The notes: generated from the sequence alone by a model not told the origin. A DNA stretch of 64,000 nt from Actinernus sp. WN-2022 (GCA_030867875.1 JAOWCC010001634.1:9876778-9940777); one strand, 5' to 3'; shown: positions 1-10,944, counted from the first letter of the stretch. Numbers and translations are program-made.

Positions 1-433
1 GTTACCCTACTGCCCGGGCCATCTCAACACAAGCCAGTTGAAGTCTCTTTCAAATATATTATTCATTTGAGAAGCCGTTTCTTATGAAATGTCATACTAA
101 TGTCTGAAAACATGTGCTACTAATATTACTCTTCCACTTTTCTTTCATTTTTATCCGGTTCAAACAGATCTGTGGAAGTGATTTTGATTTTACTGATTCT
201 TTGGTAGCCTGTGAACCGCTAGGCTCGCGGCCGCCAAAATCATCCAAGCATGGAAAACAAAATGACGGACACGAGTAGAGTTCTGGCGGGTTTTGGTGGA
301 TTAACGTCGATTCTTCTTTCTGTGGTGCCCTTTATTGCAGCTGTCTAGTATCCTAGAATGTTGTTATGTTACCTACTAATTGCTAGAGAACTTTAGAAAC
401 TTGCAATGTGAAATTTGGCTCTAGAATAGAGTT
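1..433. other. Non-coding stretch, nothing recognised
   Basis: No open reading frame of protein-like composition is visible on either strand, and no repeat unit stands out. The sequence is AT-rich apart from a short GC-rich patch around 225-240. It may continue into the repeat that begins near 434. Confidence 0.5.
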
Positions 434-682
434 GACCCGGGTAGGCGGGTTACCCTAGCAAACCGTTTACAAGGGCAAAACATAGCCCTAGTGCTAGGGT
501 CACCCTTGCTCTCAGACAGGGTAACCCTAGCGCTAGGGTAACCCGGGCAGTCGAGTTGAGTTGTCCCGCCTGCTTGTAAACGCATCGCTAAAAATAAGAG
601 GAAATGACCCAGCGCTAGGGTAACCCTAGTGGTAGGGTAACCCTAGTGCTAGGGTAACCCTATCTCCTTGTAAACGGGCCCT
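434..682. repeat. Foldback repeat of telomere-like palindromic motifs
   Basis: The block carries repeated copies of the palindromic unit CTAGGGTAACCCTAG and relatives such as GCTAGGGTAACCCTA, with CGTTTACAAGG-type sequence near both ends in opposite orientations (around 471 and 666). Short palindromic units between inverted ends are typical of a foldback MITE. The AGGGTAACCC core resembles a telomere repeat read on both strands, but the alternating orientation argues against a true telomere tract. Confidence 0.6.
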
Positions 683-837
683 AAGACTCCATAAAGGTAT
701 AGTATGACTAAGTGGCGTAATCAAATGAGCTCATTTGCAATTATGGAGGATCAATGATTACCTCTCGCTCGAGTCCGACTCAGCCATTTTGACAGCTAGA
801 GAAGCAGACATGTGTGAGAAATATGACACCTCACCGT

Positions 838-985
838 TACCATGGTTGTTTACCATTTACACATAAATTCCGGTCGGAAATTCCGGTGTAAATGGTACAC
901 GAAATTTCCCAAACTGAATTTCCGATCTGAAAAAAGGTTTACCATTTGTACACAAACCGTTCCAGATGAAAATCGCTCCCCTATC
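838..985. repeat. Dispersed repeat built on TTTACCATTTACACA motifs
   Basis: GTTTACCATTT occurs near both ends, and internal AAATTCCGG / CCGGAATTT-like motifs are arranged partly as inverted copies. This is the look of a short non-autonomous element. No target-site duplication could be assigned. Confidence 0.4.
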
Positions 986-1030
986 ACAAACCATGTATGA
1001 CAAAATATGCTAGAACTCTATGTATTAATA

Positions 1031-1108
1031 CCTTGGCCTAGATGGCCCGAGTTCAGGCCACTCGGGCCTCTTGTTACTCCGGCGCTGCTATGGCAGCAGC
1101 CGGAGTCT
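1031..1108. repeat. Pair of adjacent GC-rich hairpins
   Basis: Two hairpins sit side by side. The first has GGCCCGAG/CTCGGGCC arms (1044-1068). The second has CTCCGGC/GCCGGAG arms around a GCTGCTATGGCAGCA centre (about 1077-1106). The arrangement suggests the remnant of a foldback element; no coding content is seen. Confidence 0.5.
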
Positions 1109-1998
1109 TAAAATGCAGTCCGTGTCTTTTTTTTTTTATTAATGTTCAGAACTGTAAAATTTTTGATCAGTTCTGACCTTTGTCGCTAACAATGTGGGAC
1201 GGAGACGCTGTGATCGAGCGATAAAGCAGGAGGCATGCGCATTAAAATTTATAGATTTCTATTACACTGTTTACATCACATAATATCATTACCGTAAAAT
1301 TACCACTGTGAGAATGTGAAATGAGCAACACGTGAGACTTGGAGGCGTTACAGTTCTTTTTAACTACTTTTTAATCTTCTGATTCTTGTAAAGGAACTGT
1401 TATAGACCCAAAAATGCACGAACAACGTAATACATTCATCTGCGCTGTCCGAACAGATCTAAAAACGTAAGCGAAATACAATCTCAGTTTAGATATAAAA
1501 GGTATCGAATTATAATCTAAGGTTAGATTCCGTCAGGCGTGCTCAGATAACAAAGGTCAAAGCTCTCAGACAAGACGAGACAAGGAGATATTGATCGGTG
1601 AGTCATTGTCAGAAATCTATTCCCGGCCGTAACATTAGGCAATCTGTCAATGGTAAAACTGTTGACAGTTTGGGTCAGGTCAACTACACAGCTAAGGCAT
1701 GTCTTACCTAGTTGGCTTGAGAGTATCTACTGGATTAAGAGACTGTTACAAGTCTGTTAATATGGGGGAAACTGAAGAATCCCTCATTGAGCTTGATAAC
1801 CATGTACAAGAACAATTCTGCCGGTAAGATGTTTTTAGTGTGAAGAAATAAACTAAAGGGGACCTCTTTAAAGACGTTAATCGATTCGTAATAATTAATG
1901 TACATCGTATTGAACGGAACTGCGTCGAACAAACAGGAACTTTAGCTTCATATTGTACTGCATCAGCTAAGTTTTCCCTTATCCGAGTCTGAGTTATA
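1109..1998. repeat. Non-coding; holds the first copy of a ~73 bp dispersed repeat (1755-1828)
   Basis: A segment starting GTTAATATGGGG and ending TTCTGCCGGTAA (1755-1828) recurs in direct orientation at 3119-3191 with a handful of substitutions. Apart from this the stretch holds no gene I can support. Confidence 0.5.
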
Positions 1999-2342
1999 GT
2001 TTGAGTCTTGTCATCTGACTATATCGTATACTTAGTTTAGTTTAGGTGTTCTAGTGGAAATTGTGAGAGAATTAAGTTGGAAGACAAATTGCAAAACATA
2101 CGATATTTAAATAGTATTCGGTGTTAACAGAGCGGACATGGAGAAGTTTGTGCCGTGTACTGTCTAGTGTGCGAAAACTGCACACAGTTCCGTCAAGCTA
2201 AACTTGCCAGTAAAACTACTTCGGTCCGACATGCAGTTTGAGACTTGTCATCTAACTAAATCGTATATTTAGTTTAGTTTAGGTGTTCTAGTGGAAATTG
2301 TGAGCGAATTAAGTTGGAAGACAAATTGCAAAACATACGATA
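1999..2342. repeat. Direct duplication of ~107 bp (1999-2104 and 2233-2342)
   Basis: Both copies share the run TTTAGGTGTTCTAGTGGAAA and the following ATTAAGTTGGAAGACAAATT with only scattered substitutions. The copies are about 233 bp apart in the same orientation. This is a local segmental duplication of non-coding DNA or two sub-repeats of an unknown element. Confidence 0.65.
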
Positions 2343-2389
2343 GTAGTACTCAGCGCAGAGCGTACATGGATAATTTAAATTTTTAAGAG

Positions 2390-2690
2390 GTTTTACATTG
2401 CAGCCGGCAGCCAGAATTATTTTTAATCTCTCAAGACATATGCCTTCTCAATATGTTCTTAGAGTCGCTAAATGGGATAAAAAAAAATTCATGTATAAAT
2501 TCAGCCTAGTTAAATTAATATACAAGATATACAAAGAATTAGTACCATTACTATTTAAACCTCTTAATAATTGTAGAAAAACAAATACACTTAATTAGTG
2601 AACACTCTCCATGATATGGACTTCGATGCATTATCTGTTCAATGCACTCCTCATTTTAAGAAATATTTTATATTGTATTAGCTTGTATTC
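2390..2690 (+). mobile_element. LINE ORF2 C-terminal fragment (non-LTR retrotransposon tail)
   Basis: The translated + strand contains LQPAARIIFNLSRHMPS, the region downstream of the reverse transcriptase in Jockey/CR1-type LINEs where LQxRAARIIxxxxR is typical. A later fragment, MDFDALSVQC at about 2619-2650, fits the extreme C-terminus of such proteins after a frame break. Endonuclease and catalytic RT motifs are absent, so this is a 5'-truncated dead copy. The family assignment comes from motif style only. Confidence 0.6.
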
Positions 2691-3580
2691 CGTGTCTGCT
2701 TGAGCTTACATAAATACAGACCCGGACATTGCTCCGGACGTACGGGGAACTCTCACACATGTACAGCTGCGAGGGTACATGTTTGTTTTTCTGTGTCTGT
2801 GCTGTAGCTGTCTGGATCGATGTTTGTGTTTGTATTTGCAGTCAATTAGTATTTGTAGTATCCTAGATTAGAGATAATATAACTGTATTTACACCATCAC
2901 AAGCACCCCTGTTTGATATACACTCACATAGATACATACTCATGTTTGCGTACCCGTGCTTCAGTGGGTTGGCGTTTGTATTTATTTGTAGTTCGTACTA
3001 TGTTTCCATAATGTTACATATTTTATGTATGTGTATACATATTGTATATTTTAATGTTCCCTAGTGTTTTATGCCTATCGCAGTTACATGTAGTTTCTCA
3101 CTGTAACTATTCATGTCCGTTAATATGGGGAAAACTGAAGAAACCCTCATTGAGCTTGATAACCATATAACAAAAACAATTCTGCCGGTAATTAAGCTTT
3201 TTACAAATACAATCAAGAGCATTTAGTAAGTTGGTCTAAAACGCACCGCCATAGACTGGAAAGAGACTGTGATGAAAGGTCATCTGCTCGCAAGTGAAAG
3301 CCTAATAGAAAACCTATTAATTTGCCAGGTCACGCAAGGTAACTGGAGTCGGAAGTCAGTCGGTAACTGGAGTCGGAAGTCAGTCTTGGCTTGCATTCAC
3401 ACATTTTCTCGTTAGTTCACGTTCGCCGGGACAAATAGATTAAAAAAACAACGATTCAGCTTTTGAACAATGCCAAAGTTGATTTGAAAAAAACCCGGTC
3501 CGAGTTAAACGAGAACTGAACACTAAAATCAACCCAACGTCGGTACAAAGATGTATACAAAGGACGTAATTAAGTTCTGT
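2691..3580. other. Non-coding; second copy of the 73 bp repeat (3119-3191)
   Basis: AT-rich sequence with no supported gene. Position 3119-3191 repeats 1755-1828. A short tandem of CGGTAACTGGAGTCGGAAGT occurs twice at about 3337-3382. Confidence 0.45.
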
Positions 3581-3589
3581 TATTTATTT

Positions 3590-4960
3590 TTTCTGTGTTA
3601 ATTGCGCGTCTTTGAAGAGAAGATTAGTTTTCCTGTTCGATTCTCCGCTGATAAATCTAGATTGTAGATAGTCCGAAAACACATAGAGTATAGAACCGTA
3701 CCGGTCACCGTACCGGTCACCGTACCGCATTGATAACAATATGACAACACAGGTAACCCGAAAATACAGAGACGGCACACACTGATAGGACAGATAACCC
3801 GAAACAACTAAGCCGATACCACAATTTTTATTATTTTATTATTATGATGATTTTGTATTAATTAAATCATGAAGCGCTAGTGCACTCCTGTTCATTCCAG
3901 GTCTGACTCGTGTGAGTTATATTTCAGATCCTACTAGTATTTGGATCCTAGTATTTTTGGGCCACCGGTCAGTATCCTAGGTATCCTAGCTTACGTGAAG
4001 TTGCTCGTGTTTATTCGTGTTCTACTTGCGTGCCATCGTGTTCACTCGTCTTCTACTTGTGATCACAACGTTTAAACAAAGCCAAAGATGTATTCTAAAG
4101 ATATAAGTTTTGCTATTATATTTTTCTTGTCGCGACTTTGCAGAGAAAATTAGTTTTCAAGGTTCGATTCTCCGCTAATAAATTTAGATTGCGTGTTGCT
4201 CAATTCAAAGCAAATTTCCCCATATCGAAGAAAACAATGGTTCGAAATTAGGAGCCATTAGTTTAGCAAAAAAAACAGACTTGAGCCGTCTGATCGAAGG
4301 CTGCGAGGAAGGTTTCAGCTTTTCTCTTCATAGACTAAATAAAATAGCACAATTTATTTATTTCGAATACATCTTTGCATAGATATTGAATTGATTTTAG
4401 GCTTTAGTTCCTCTTTAAAGGTGCGTGCAGCTTCTTGCATCTGGCGCTGCTACGTGACGCGACTGCGCGTGCATACTTTCGCATCTGATTGTCCAATCCA
4501 ATTTAACAGATTGTGCCTGTGATCTGGCTGTGTGCATGCTGATAACGATGTGAACACAAGTACCCGAAAATACAAAGAGAGGGTACCTTACTTAAAACAC
4601 AAGTAACCCGACACAACTAAGTCAAGCTAGAATAACACAGGTAGCCCGGAAATACAAAAATAGGGTACCGCACTGATAACACCGGCAACCCGAGACAACT
4701 AAGACGATAAACCAATTATAATTATATTTGTTTATTATATTTTTTTGTTAATTAAATTATGAACCGCTGTGCACTCGTGTTCACTCATGTCCTGATTCAT
4801 GTGGAGTTTTAGAACAGATCATCTTAGTATTTGGACCCTAGTATTTTGGGGCTACCTGTGTTACCCTAGGGTACCCTGGCTTACTATACTTATAAGTCGC
4901 TCGTGTTCTACTTTTGTTCACTCGTGTTCTGACTCGTTTTAGATGAGATCAACTGTGTGT
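3590..4960. repeat. Diverged tandem duplication (about 3590-4100 and 4545-4960)
   Basis: Both halves share, in the same order: an AACCCGAAAATACA-type run, a TTAATTAAATYATGAACCGC-like run, TAGTATTTGGAYCCTAGTAT, and repeated CTCGTGTTCTACTTG strings. Several indels separate them. The first half also holds a short minisatellite (about 3699-3731, unit ACCGTACCGGTC). GCATACTTTCGCATCTGATT near 4470 and a close relative near 4962 form a further repeat pair. No reading frame is conserved between the copies, so this looks like a repeat rather than a gene duplicate. Confidence 0.55.
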
Positions 4961-5089
4961 GCGTACTTTCGCATCTGATTGCATTGTGCGTTGTAATTGG
5001 CAAACACGCAGTATCTGAAATAGTCCGCGTTACAAAAAATACGCCGGAGTTTAAGCTGCGTGCAGCTTCTTGTTATTATTATTATCCAC

Positions 5090-5294
5090 TGAACAGGCGA
5101 TTACTAAAATCACAGACAATTTTTAAAATGCAATAGATAATAACTTATTCACTTGTGGAGTGTTTCTAGATTTTGCCAAAGCCTTTGATATTGTAAACCA
5201 TTCAATTTTATTAGAAAAACAAAAAAGTATGGAATTAGGGGAATCCTCCTTCAATGGTTCACCAGCTATCTAACCAATAGACAACAGTATGTAT
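5090..5294 (+). mobile_element. LINE reverse-transcriptase fragment, 5' part (split by Gypsy)
   Basis: The translation shows LDFAKAFDIVNHSILL, the palm motif A of a Jockey/CR1-type reverse transcriptase, followed after a one-base shift by LLQWFTSYLTNRQQYV. Reading resumes beyond the Gypsy insertion at 9823 with the next conserved block, so one LINE copy was split. An (ATT)n-like run lies just upstream (about 5070-5085). The copy is 5'-truncated and dead. Confidence 0.75.
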
Positions 5295-5469
5295 TGTAAC
5301 GAGATGCCTCGTTAATGACGTGGCTCAGAGACAGTAATCGAACACCCCTGTTATTTGATTCAAAGTCACACGCATGGAAGCTCGAAGTCTAACAACAATA
5401 ACTTGGAATTAAACTATAGATTCAAGTCCTATACGTTTGAGTTTGTACTCTGTCTAACACATCTTTACA
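5295..5469 (+). repeat. 5' LTR of the Gypsy element
   Basis: Begins TGTAACGAGATGCC and ends ATCTTTACA with canonical TG...CA borders. Compared with the 3' LTR it lacks an 18 bp internal segment and has a 4 bp TGTC insertion near its end. At 175 bp it is short for an LTR but plausible for compact Gypsy elements. Confidence 0.93.
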
Positions 5470-5485
5470 TGGTGGCAGCCAGTGG
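5470..5485 (+). promoter_or_regulatory. Putative tRNA primer-binding site
   Basis: The sequence TGGTGGCAGCCAGTGG directly abuts the 5' LTR. A PBS normally starts with TGG (complement of the tRNA CCA end) at this spot. I cannot assign the tRNA species from sequence alone. Confidence 0.7.
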
Positions 5486-5534
5486 TTTAACGAGCCCGAT
5501 TCACAGTTAGAAGAACTCTAGAACAGCGACAGAA

Positions 5535-6314
5535 ATGGCCACCGGATTCACCTTGCCGCCCCCGCCGGCACTGGAAATTCACGACGCTAACGTTGCGGAG
5601 AAATGGAAGAAGTTTCGTCTGGCCTGGGATAACTATTCGCTAGCTACTGAGCTGGACAAGAAGGCAGAAAAGGTACAAGTAGCGACGCTTCTGACGATCA
5701 TAGGGGAGGAAGCGAGAGATGTGTTTTCTACGTTGACAGACTGGACAAGCGAAGACAGCCAAACGAAAATAGACCCAGTGTTACAGAAATTCGCCGAATA
5801 TTGTCAAACCCGAAAAAATGTTCCTTTTGAACGGTACCGATTTAATCAAAGGGTTCAAGAAGCAGGAGAAAGCTACCACCAATATAAAACGGCACAAAGA
5901 AAGCTTGCAGAAGGCTGTGAGTTCAACTCTATCACTCCTGACGAAATCTTGCGTGACAGGATTGTGTTTGGAATCCGAGACAACAAAGTCAGGGAAAGAC
6001 TGTTAAGGGAATCAAAATTGACCTCACAGAAGACAGACGAGATCTGTAGAGCGTCCGAAAGTACGGCAGCTCAGATGAAAGAGGTTGGCCAAGCAGATTC
6101 TGTAAGCGCTGTAGGTTTTAACAGTAAATCCCGTAGAAAACGTGTAAACAAATGGGACAATAATAAGACCCAGGAATGTGGTAATTGCGGTCGCAAACAT
6201 GACCCCGATAAATGCGTGGCGCGGGGGAAAACCTGCAACGAATGCGGAAAACGCAACCATTTCGCAGCCAAAGTAGGAAAAGCCAAAATCCGAGGACCGA
6301 CAAAACCGGCGTGA
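5535..6314 (+). CDS. Gag-like polyprotein of the Gypsy element (zinc knuckle, frameshifted at its end)
   Basis: The frame opens 66 bp after the LTR at an ATG (MATGFTLPPPPAL) and gives a 259-residue product. The body looks like a Gypsy capsid domain (for example FERYRFNQRVQEAGESYHQY around residues 98-117). A CCHC zinc knuckle of form C-x2-C-x3-H-x4-C follows at about residues 215-227 (CGNCGRKHDPDKC). A second knuckle begins CNECGKRNHF but loses its last Cys to a one-base shift near 6272. Protease and RT continue in the frame two positions over, so gag-pol was probably one reading frame before that deletion. A programmed frameshift is the less likely alternative. Gag would package the element RNA in cytoplasmic particles. 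Confidence 0.85.
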   Translation: MATGFTLPPPPALEIHDANVAEKWKKFRLAWDNYSLATELDKKAEKVQVATLLTIIGEEARDVFSTLTDWTSEDSQTKIDPVLQKFAEYCQTRKNVPFERYRFNQRVQEAGESYHQYKTAQRKLAEGCEFNSITPDEILRDRIVFGIRDNKVRERLLRESKLTSQKTDEICRASESTAAQMKEVGQADSVSAVGFNSKSRRKRVNKWDNNKTQECGNCGRKHDPDKCVARGKTCNECGKRNHFAAKVGKAKIRGPTKPA

Positions 6315-9300
6315 GAGCCATCGACGAGGACTCGGACGAGGACTCGGACGAGGAGAATGAGGATTTGTATGTAATTAGTGACGTCGAAGCGGTCACGCTC
6401 GACGATTCACAACTGGTGACTTTCAAACTAGACTCTGGGAATTACCTGCGTTTCCAGCCGGACACTGGCGCCCAATGCAATGTCATACCGGTTCACCTCT
6501 ACAGGAAGGCAGCCAAGGATCCCGAGCTTATCCAAGTGAAGCCGGTCAACTCAGCGATATCTGCATACGGAGGTTCCCAACTTCCGGTGGTTGGAAGCGT
6601 GTTACTCAGGATATGGCGTGACAATGCGAAGTGTCTCTTAGATTGTAAACTCGTCGATAACGAGGACATTCGCCCTATATTGGGGCGAAAAGCGTGTATT
6701 GGCATGAATATCATCAAATACACAGACAACGACGCCATCAACAAGTCCACAACAGACAAAGCACCAGTCTTCGCACTTCACAATGATGGCAGCATGACTA
6801 AGGAAAGTATAGTGGAACAGTTTCCTGAGGTATTCTCTGAGGAAGTCGGGCAGCTTGATGGGGAATACCGCATCAAAATTGACAGTACTGTAAATCCTGT
6901 ACAACATGCACCCCGACGCGTGCCCGTGGCTTTACGAAATCACCTCAAATCAGAATTGGATAAGATGGTGGAGCAGGAACTCATCTCCCCGGTAACCACG
7001 CCTACGCCATGGGTGAGTTCTCTTGTAGTAGTTTCCAAGCCTAATGGGAAACTACGGCTTTGTTTGGATCCCTAAGATCTGAACAACGCGATACAACGAG
7101 AACACTACCCTCTTCCCACCATTGAAGATGTGGCCACGCGACTACATGGTGCAAAAGTCTTCACGAAGCTGGACGTGAGAAACGGGTTCTGGCATGTTAT
7201 GCTAGCCGAGGACTCGTCTTTCCTCACTACCTTCAACACGCCATTTGGGAGGTATCGCTGGCGGCGCATGCCGTTCGGCATCCGGTCCGCTCCGGAAGTC
7301 TTCCAGAGAAAGATGCACGAGCTGATAGAAGGGATGTCAAATATCGAAGTGGTCGCCGATGACTTTGTGGTGGTTGGCTATGGACAGACACACGAAGAGG
7401 CGACACGTGATCATGATGCGACACTAAAGGCCTTCTTGGAGCGATGTGAGACGCGCGGGCTGAAGCTCAACATCGATAAACTCAAGCTGAGGCAAACTGA
7501 AGTACCCTTCATTGGGCACGTGGCGACCGGTGAGGGCATTCACGTTGACCCAGCTAAGGTCAAAGCAATACGCGACATGCCTGCGCCTACAGATAAAGCC
7601 GGAGTGCAGAGGTTACTGGGGTTAGTACAATACCTGAGCAAGTTTCTACCCAACTTGTCGGACCTGACGAAACCTCTCCGAGAGCTGACGCAACATGACG
7701 TAGAGTGGAGTTGGGGAGACGGACCAGCCAGAGCACTGGATCAGCTGAAGGACGCAGTCACTCGTACGCCTGTACTGCGTTACTACAACCTTGAGGATGA
7801 AGTCACGCTTCAGTGTGAGGCATCGCAAGCAGGGCTAGGGGCTGCGCTATTGCAGAATGCCCAGCCTGTAGCCTATGCCTCCAGAGCTCTCACCTCAGCA
7901 GAGACCCGTTACGCTCAAATCGAGAAGGAGCTCCTGGCTATTGTTTTCGCGTGCGAACGATTCAATACATACATATACGGCAGAGATGTGATCGCAGTGC
8001 AGACGGATCACAAGCCACTGGAGACCATCGTCCTCAAGCCTCTCAACTCAGCACCACAACGCCTCCAGCGGATGCTACTCCGACTTCAGAAGTACAACCT
8101 GGTGGTTAAATATAAGAAGGGAAAGGACATGTTTCTGGCTGATACGCTGAGCAGAGCTTTCCTGCCTGAGGTGAGCGCGTCGTTGTTTGTTCACAGATTA
8201 GAGCAGATCGACCACAAGACCTGGCTCCCTGTCAGCGACGCGCGATGACAGCAGATCGCGCATGCGGCTGCAGATGATCCAGTCTTCCAACAGTTGAGGT
8301 CAGTGATCGAAGGCGGCTGGCCACACAACAGGTCAGACTTGCCCCAGTGTTTGCATCCATATTATGATATTCGGGATGAACTCACCATCCAGGGTGAGCT
8401 GGTATTCAAGGGCCAACAACTTGTAGTACCAGCTGCCCTTCGCAAGGAGCTGATGGCTGCGTCTCATGCATCCCACATATAGGTATCGAGGCATGCATAC
8501 GGAGAGCACGCGATACCCTTTTCTGGCCGCGCATGGCCAAAGAGCTCAAGGAATACATCGCTAAGTGCGATATATGTATGTCATATCGCAGTGCCCAAAC
8601 CAAGGAGCCTTTACAGCAGAGCGAGACCGTGGTCCAAAGTGGCTGCTGACCTTTGCCAGCTGGATGGACGGACACTACTAGTCATCTCTGATTATTACAG
8701 TAATTTTGTTGAGGTAGCTCGCGTGACTGCTTTAAACTCAAAGGGTATCATCAAGGAGCTAAAGGCAGTCTTTGCGAGATTTGGGATTCCAGATGTCCTG
8801 GTCACGGATAACGGGCCACAGTTCGCGTCCACAGAATTCTCACTCTTTGCGCGGACCTGGAGTTTTGACCACATGACGTCATCGCCCACATACCCGCAGT
8901 CAAATGGCAAAGCAGAGAATGCAGTGAAAACTGTCAAGTTGTTGTTCAAAAAGTGCAAAGAGTCAGGACAATCTGAGTACTTGGCACTGTTAGACTGGCG
9001 GAACACTCCAACCGAGGGAGTCGGCACGAGCCCGGCTCAGCGGTTAATGGGCCGTCGATGCAAGACCCTTCTACCTGTTGCAGGCACACTCCTGAAGCCC
9101 CGCTACGACACCGAGGCGGATGCGAAAGCACTGGCAGGGATGAAGCAGCGTCAGGAGCACTATTATAACAGGAGTGCAAAACCATTCAAGCCAATTACCC
9201 CAGGTGAGACAGTGCGCATGAAACTGCCTGGCGATGACAAATGGACACAAGGCACTTGCACAGCAAAGCAGGCCAACCGGAGTTACATGGTGAAGGTGGG

Positions 9301-9535
9301 AGATGCAGAGTACAGGCGTAACCGAAGACACATACAGAAGACCGACGAGCCACCAATCCTAGAGGTACCTGATACCACTGAGGAGCCTCCAGCGGCACCC
9401 GAACCAGGCCAATACCTGCCGCGTATGGGTCGCTCATCTGGGAAACAAACAGGCGACAACGCTGGGCCCCGGAGGTCCAGCCGCACACGCCAAGCCCCAG
9501 ATTGGCACAATGACTACGAGGTGACAGCACCATAG
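6212..9535 (+). pseudogene. Gypsy pol: protease, reverse transcriptase, RNase H, integrase (multiply disrupted)
   Basis: Domains in order: aspartic protease with the DTGAQCNVIP active site (about 6460-6490); RT with LDVRNGFWHV and the catalytic VADD box (about 7350-7365); RNase H (about 7790-8130); an H2C2 zinc-binding segment ending CDIC (about 8460-8575); integrase core with the DDE triad seen as AADLCQL, VTDNGPQF and NGKAENAV; and a basic C-terminal tail. Lesions: TAA stop at 7073-7075 in the RT, TGA stop at 8246-8248 after RNase H, a 2-base frameshift near 8478 and a compensating one near 8620. The first RNase H catalytic Asp, normally in a CDAS motif, reads CEAS, a conservative but usually damaging change. 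Without recoding none of the full enzymes can be made. Confidence 0.9.
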
Positions 9536-9618
9536 CTGGTCACATACACTGTTAACAGTTGAGTGCATAGTATCTTATCACTATTGTATATATATTGTAT
9601 CTATGATTCGTTTTGTTT

Positions 9619-9631
9619 AAAAGGGGAAAGA
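9619..9631 (+). promoter_or_regulatory. Polypurine tract of the Gypsy element
   Basis: The purine run AAAAGGGGAAAGA lies directly before the 3' LTR, where plus-strand priming takes place in LTR retrotransposons. Confidence 0.85.
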
Positions 9632-9822
9632 TGTAACGAGATGCCTCGTTAATGACGTGGCTCAGAGACAGTAATCGAACACCCCTGTTATTTGATTCAA
9701 TGTTGATTCAGACCATTAAGTCACACGCATGGAAGCGCTCGAAGTCTAAAAACAATAACTTGGAATTAAACTATAGATTCAAGTCCTATACGTTTGAGTT
9801 TGTACTCTAACACATCTTTACA
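9632..9822 (+). repeat. 3' LTR of the Gypsy element
   Basis: Same borders as the 5' copy (TGTAACGAG...TTTACA). It carries an extra 18 bp (around 9702-9719) that partly repeats TTGATTCA, suggesting replication slippage, and lacks the TGTC duplication of the 5' LTR. The TGTAT target duplication follows at 9823-9827. Confidence 0.93.
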
Positions 9823-10140
9823 TGTATCCCTAGATAACTTTAAATCAACTAAACAGACAGTAGTCTGTGGAATTCCCCAGGGTAGCTCGTTAGGCCCCCT
9901 GTTATTTTTATTATATATTTTTATAAATGATATTTCAAACTGCTCAGACAAACTGTCTTTTAGAATATTTGCAGATGATACAAATTTATTTGCCTCCTCC
10001 CACAACAGCTCTGAATTGGAAACCATGATGAACCAAGAACTAATCAAAGTTAAAGAATGGTGTGACTTAAATAAACTTTCAATCAACCTTAAGAAAACAA
10101 ACTTCATGACCATAAAATCTCCCACTCTCTTAATTCAGGT
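9823..10140 (+). mobile_element. LINE reverse-transcriptase fragment, 3' part (continues 5090-5294)
   Basis: Reading resumes after the TGTAT duplication with SLDNFKSTKQTVVCGIPQGS, then ISNCSDKLSFRIFADDTNL. These are RT motif B (GIPQGSSLGPLLF) and the catalytic FADD box. Fused to 5090-5294 at the duplication, the frame is continuous, which proves one LINE was split. Reading ends near 10140 at a junction with unrelated sequence, so the thumb and C-terminus are missing. The fragment at 20322 may belong to the same family. Confidence 0.85.
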
Positions 10141-10815
10141 TACCACTCTTAAAAATAAGACAAGGTTGGGCACACGAGTCGCCAAGTCAAACGGATTCAC
10201 CGAAGGAAAAAGCCCATAAATTCGCTCCAAATCCTCCAATCACCTCCAACTTACACCTAGGGCACGTTCGATAGTTGTTCTACCCATTAGTCGCCATCAG
10301 TAGAGACACAAGTACGCGTAGAGGGAAATTTTAGGTCTCCAATTTCAATAAACTTGTCCTTTCGTAACGCCGAAACATCCGTGATGGATGTGTTCCGTGT
10401 AGACGTTTTTTGGCTCAGTAGCCCGGCCTTGCTATTCAATTTGACTGCGCACTGGGTGGTAGACGGAAATAAGGCCAGGAAAGAAGAATATAAACACCTT
10501 TTTACATTCCTTGCCATTCAGTGCTCCTATTACTTAAAGTGGAGCACACAAACCAAATTTACAAGTCAAGCAGACAAAGTCAATGTTGTATAGTTAATTT
10601 AATATCCTATGAATATTATATTTCAGCCAATCAGAGCTTTTTTACTATGAAATACAGGACGGTATTTTATGGTTTTTCTATGTAATAATACACATGCAAC
10701 GAGTTCTCGAATTTGATTGGCTGAGAGCAGCTGTATTTATGCTAAACACCAGTGCCACATCGTGTAATACAGAGCGGTATTTCATGATTTTTCTATGAAA
10801 TACATACATCTTATG

Positions 10816-10944
10816 AGATGATTTTCAGGTAATACGTGCTAATATTGTACGCGTTGCGAATGTTATTTTTCCGAGCCCCACAGAGACGAGGAAAAATACA
10901 AGCAATGAGTAAAATGTCAGCCCGTATTACCCGAAAAATCATCT
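10816..10944. repeat. Inverted repeat (imperfect, ~21 bp arms)
   Basis: AGATGATTTTCAGGTAATACG at the left pairs with CGTATTACCCGAAAAATCATCT at the right. The interior is AT-rich. This may be the border of a small MITE. Confidence 0.6.

Larger units (their letters stand above)
5295..9822 (+). mobile_element. Gypsy (Ty3)-type LTR retrotransposon, full length but coding-inactive
   Basis: A 4.5 kb element runs from TGTAACGAG to TTTACA with LTRs at both ends. A perfect 5 bp target duplication TGTAT lies at 5290-5294 and 9823-9827. The internal order is gag, protease, reverse transcriptase, RNase H, integrase, as in the Ty3/Gypsy group. It sits inside a LINE RT gene, so it is younger than that LINE. 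The coding region carries at least two in-frame stops and three frameshifts, and the LTRs differ by indels (175 versus 191 bp), so it is not a fresh insertion. Confidence 0.95.

Noticed and set aside
434..682. Interstitial telomere
   Set aside because: Motifs alternate in orientation and are separated; a telomere tract would be one head-to-tail array.
3584..3807. Minus-strand frames with repeated Gly-Asp-Arg-Tyr units
   Set aside because: Translation of the ACCGTACCGGTC minisatellite.
6024..6426. Open frames on the minus strand opposite gag/protease
   Set aside because: They overlap well-supported Gypsy coding sequence on the other strand and have no motif; mirror frames of coding DNA.
8695..9533. 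Several 75-112 codon minus-strand frames opposite the Gypsy integrase
   Set aside because: Shadow frames of the integrase and its basic tail; Cys-rich composition comes from complementary codons, not zinc motifs.
10287..10593. Overlapping open frames on both strands
   Set aside because: Short, no motif, no neighbouring gene context; consistent with chance.
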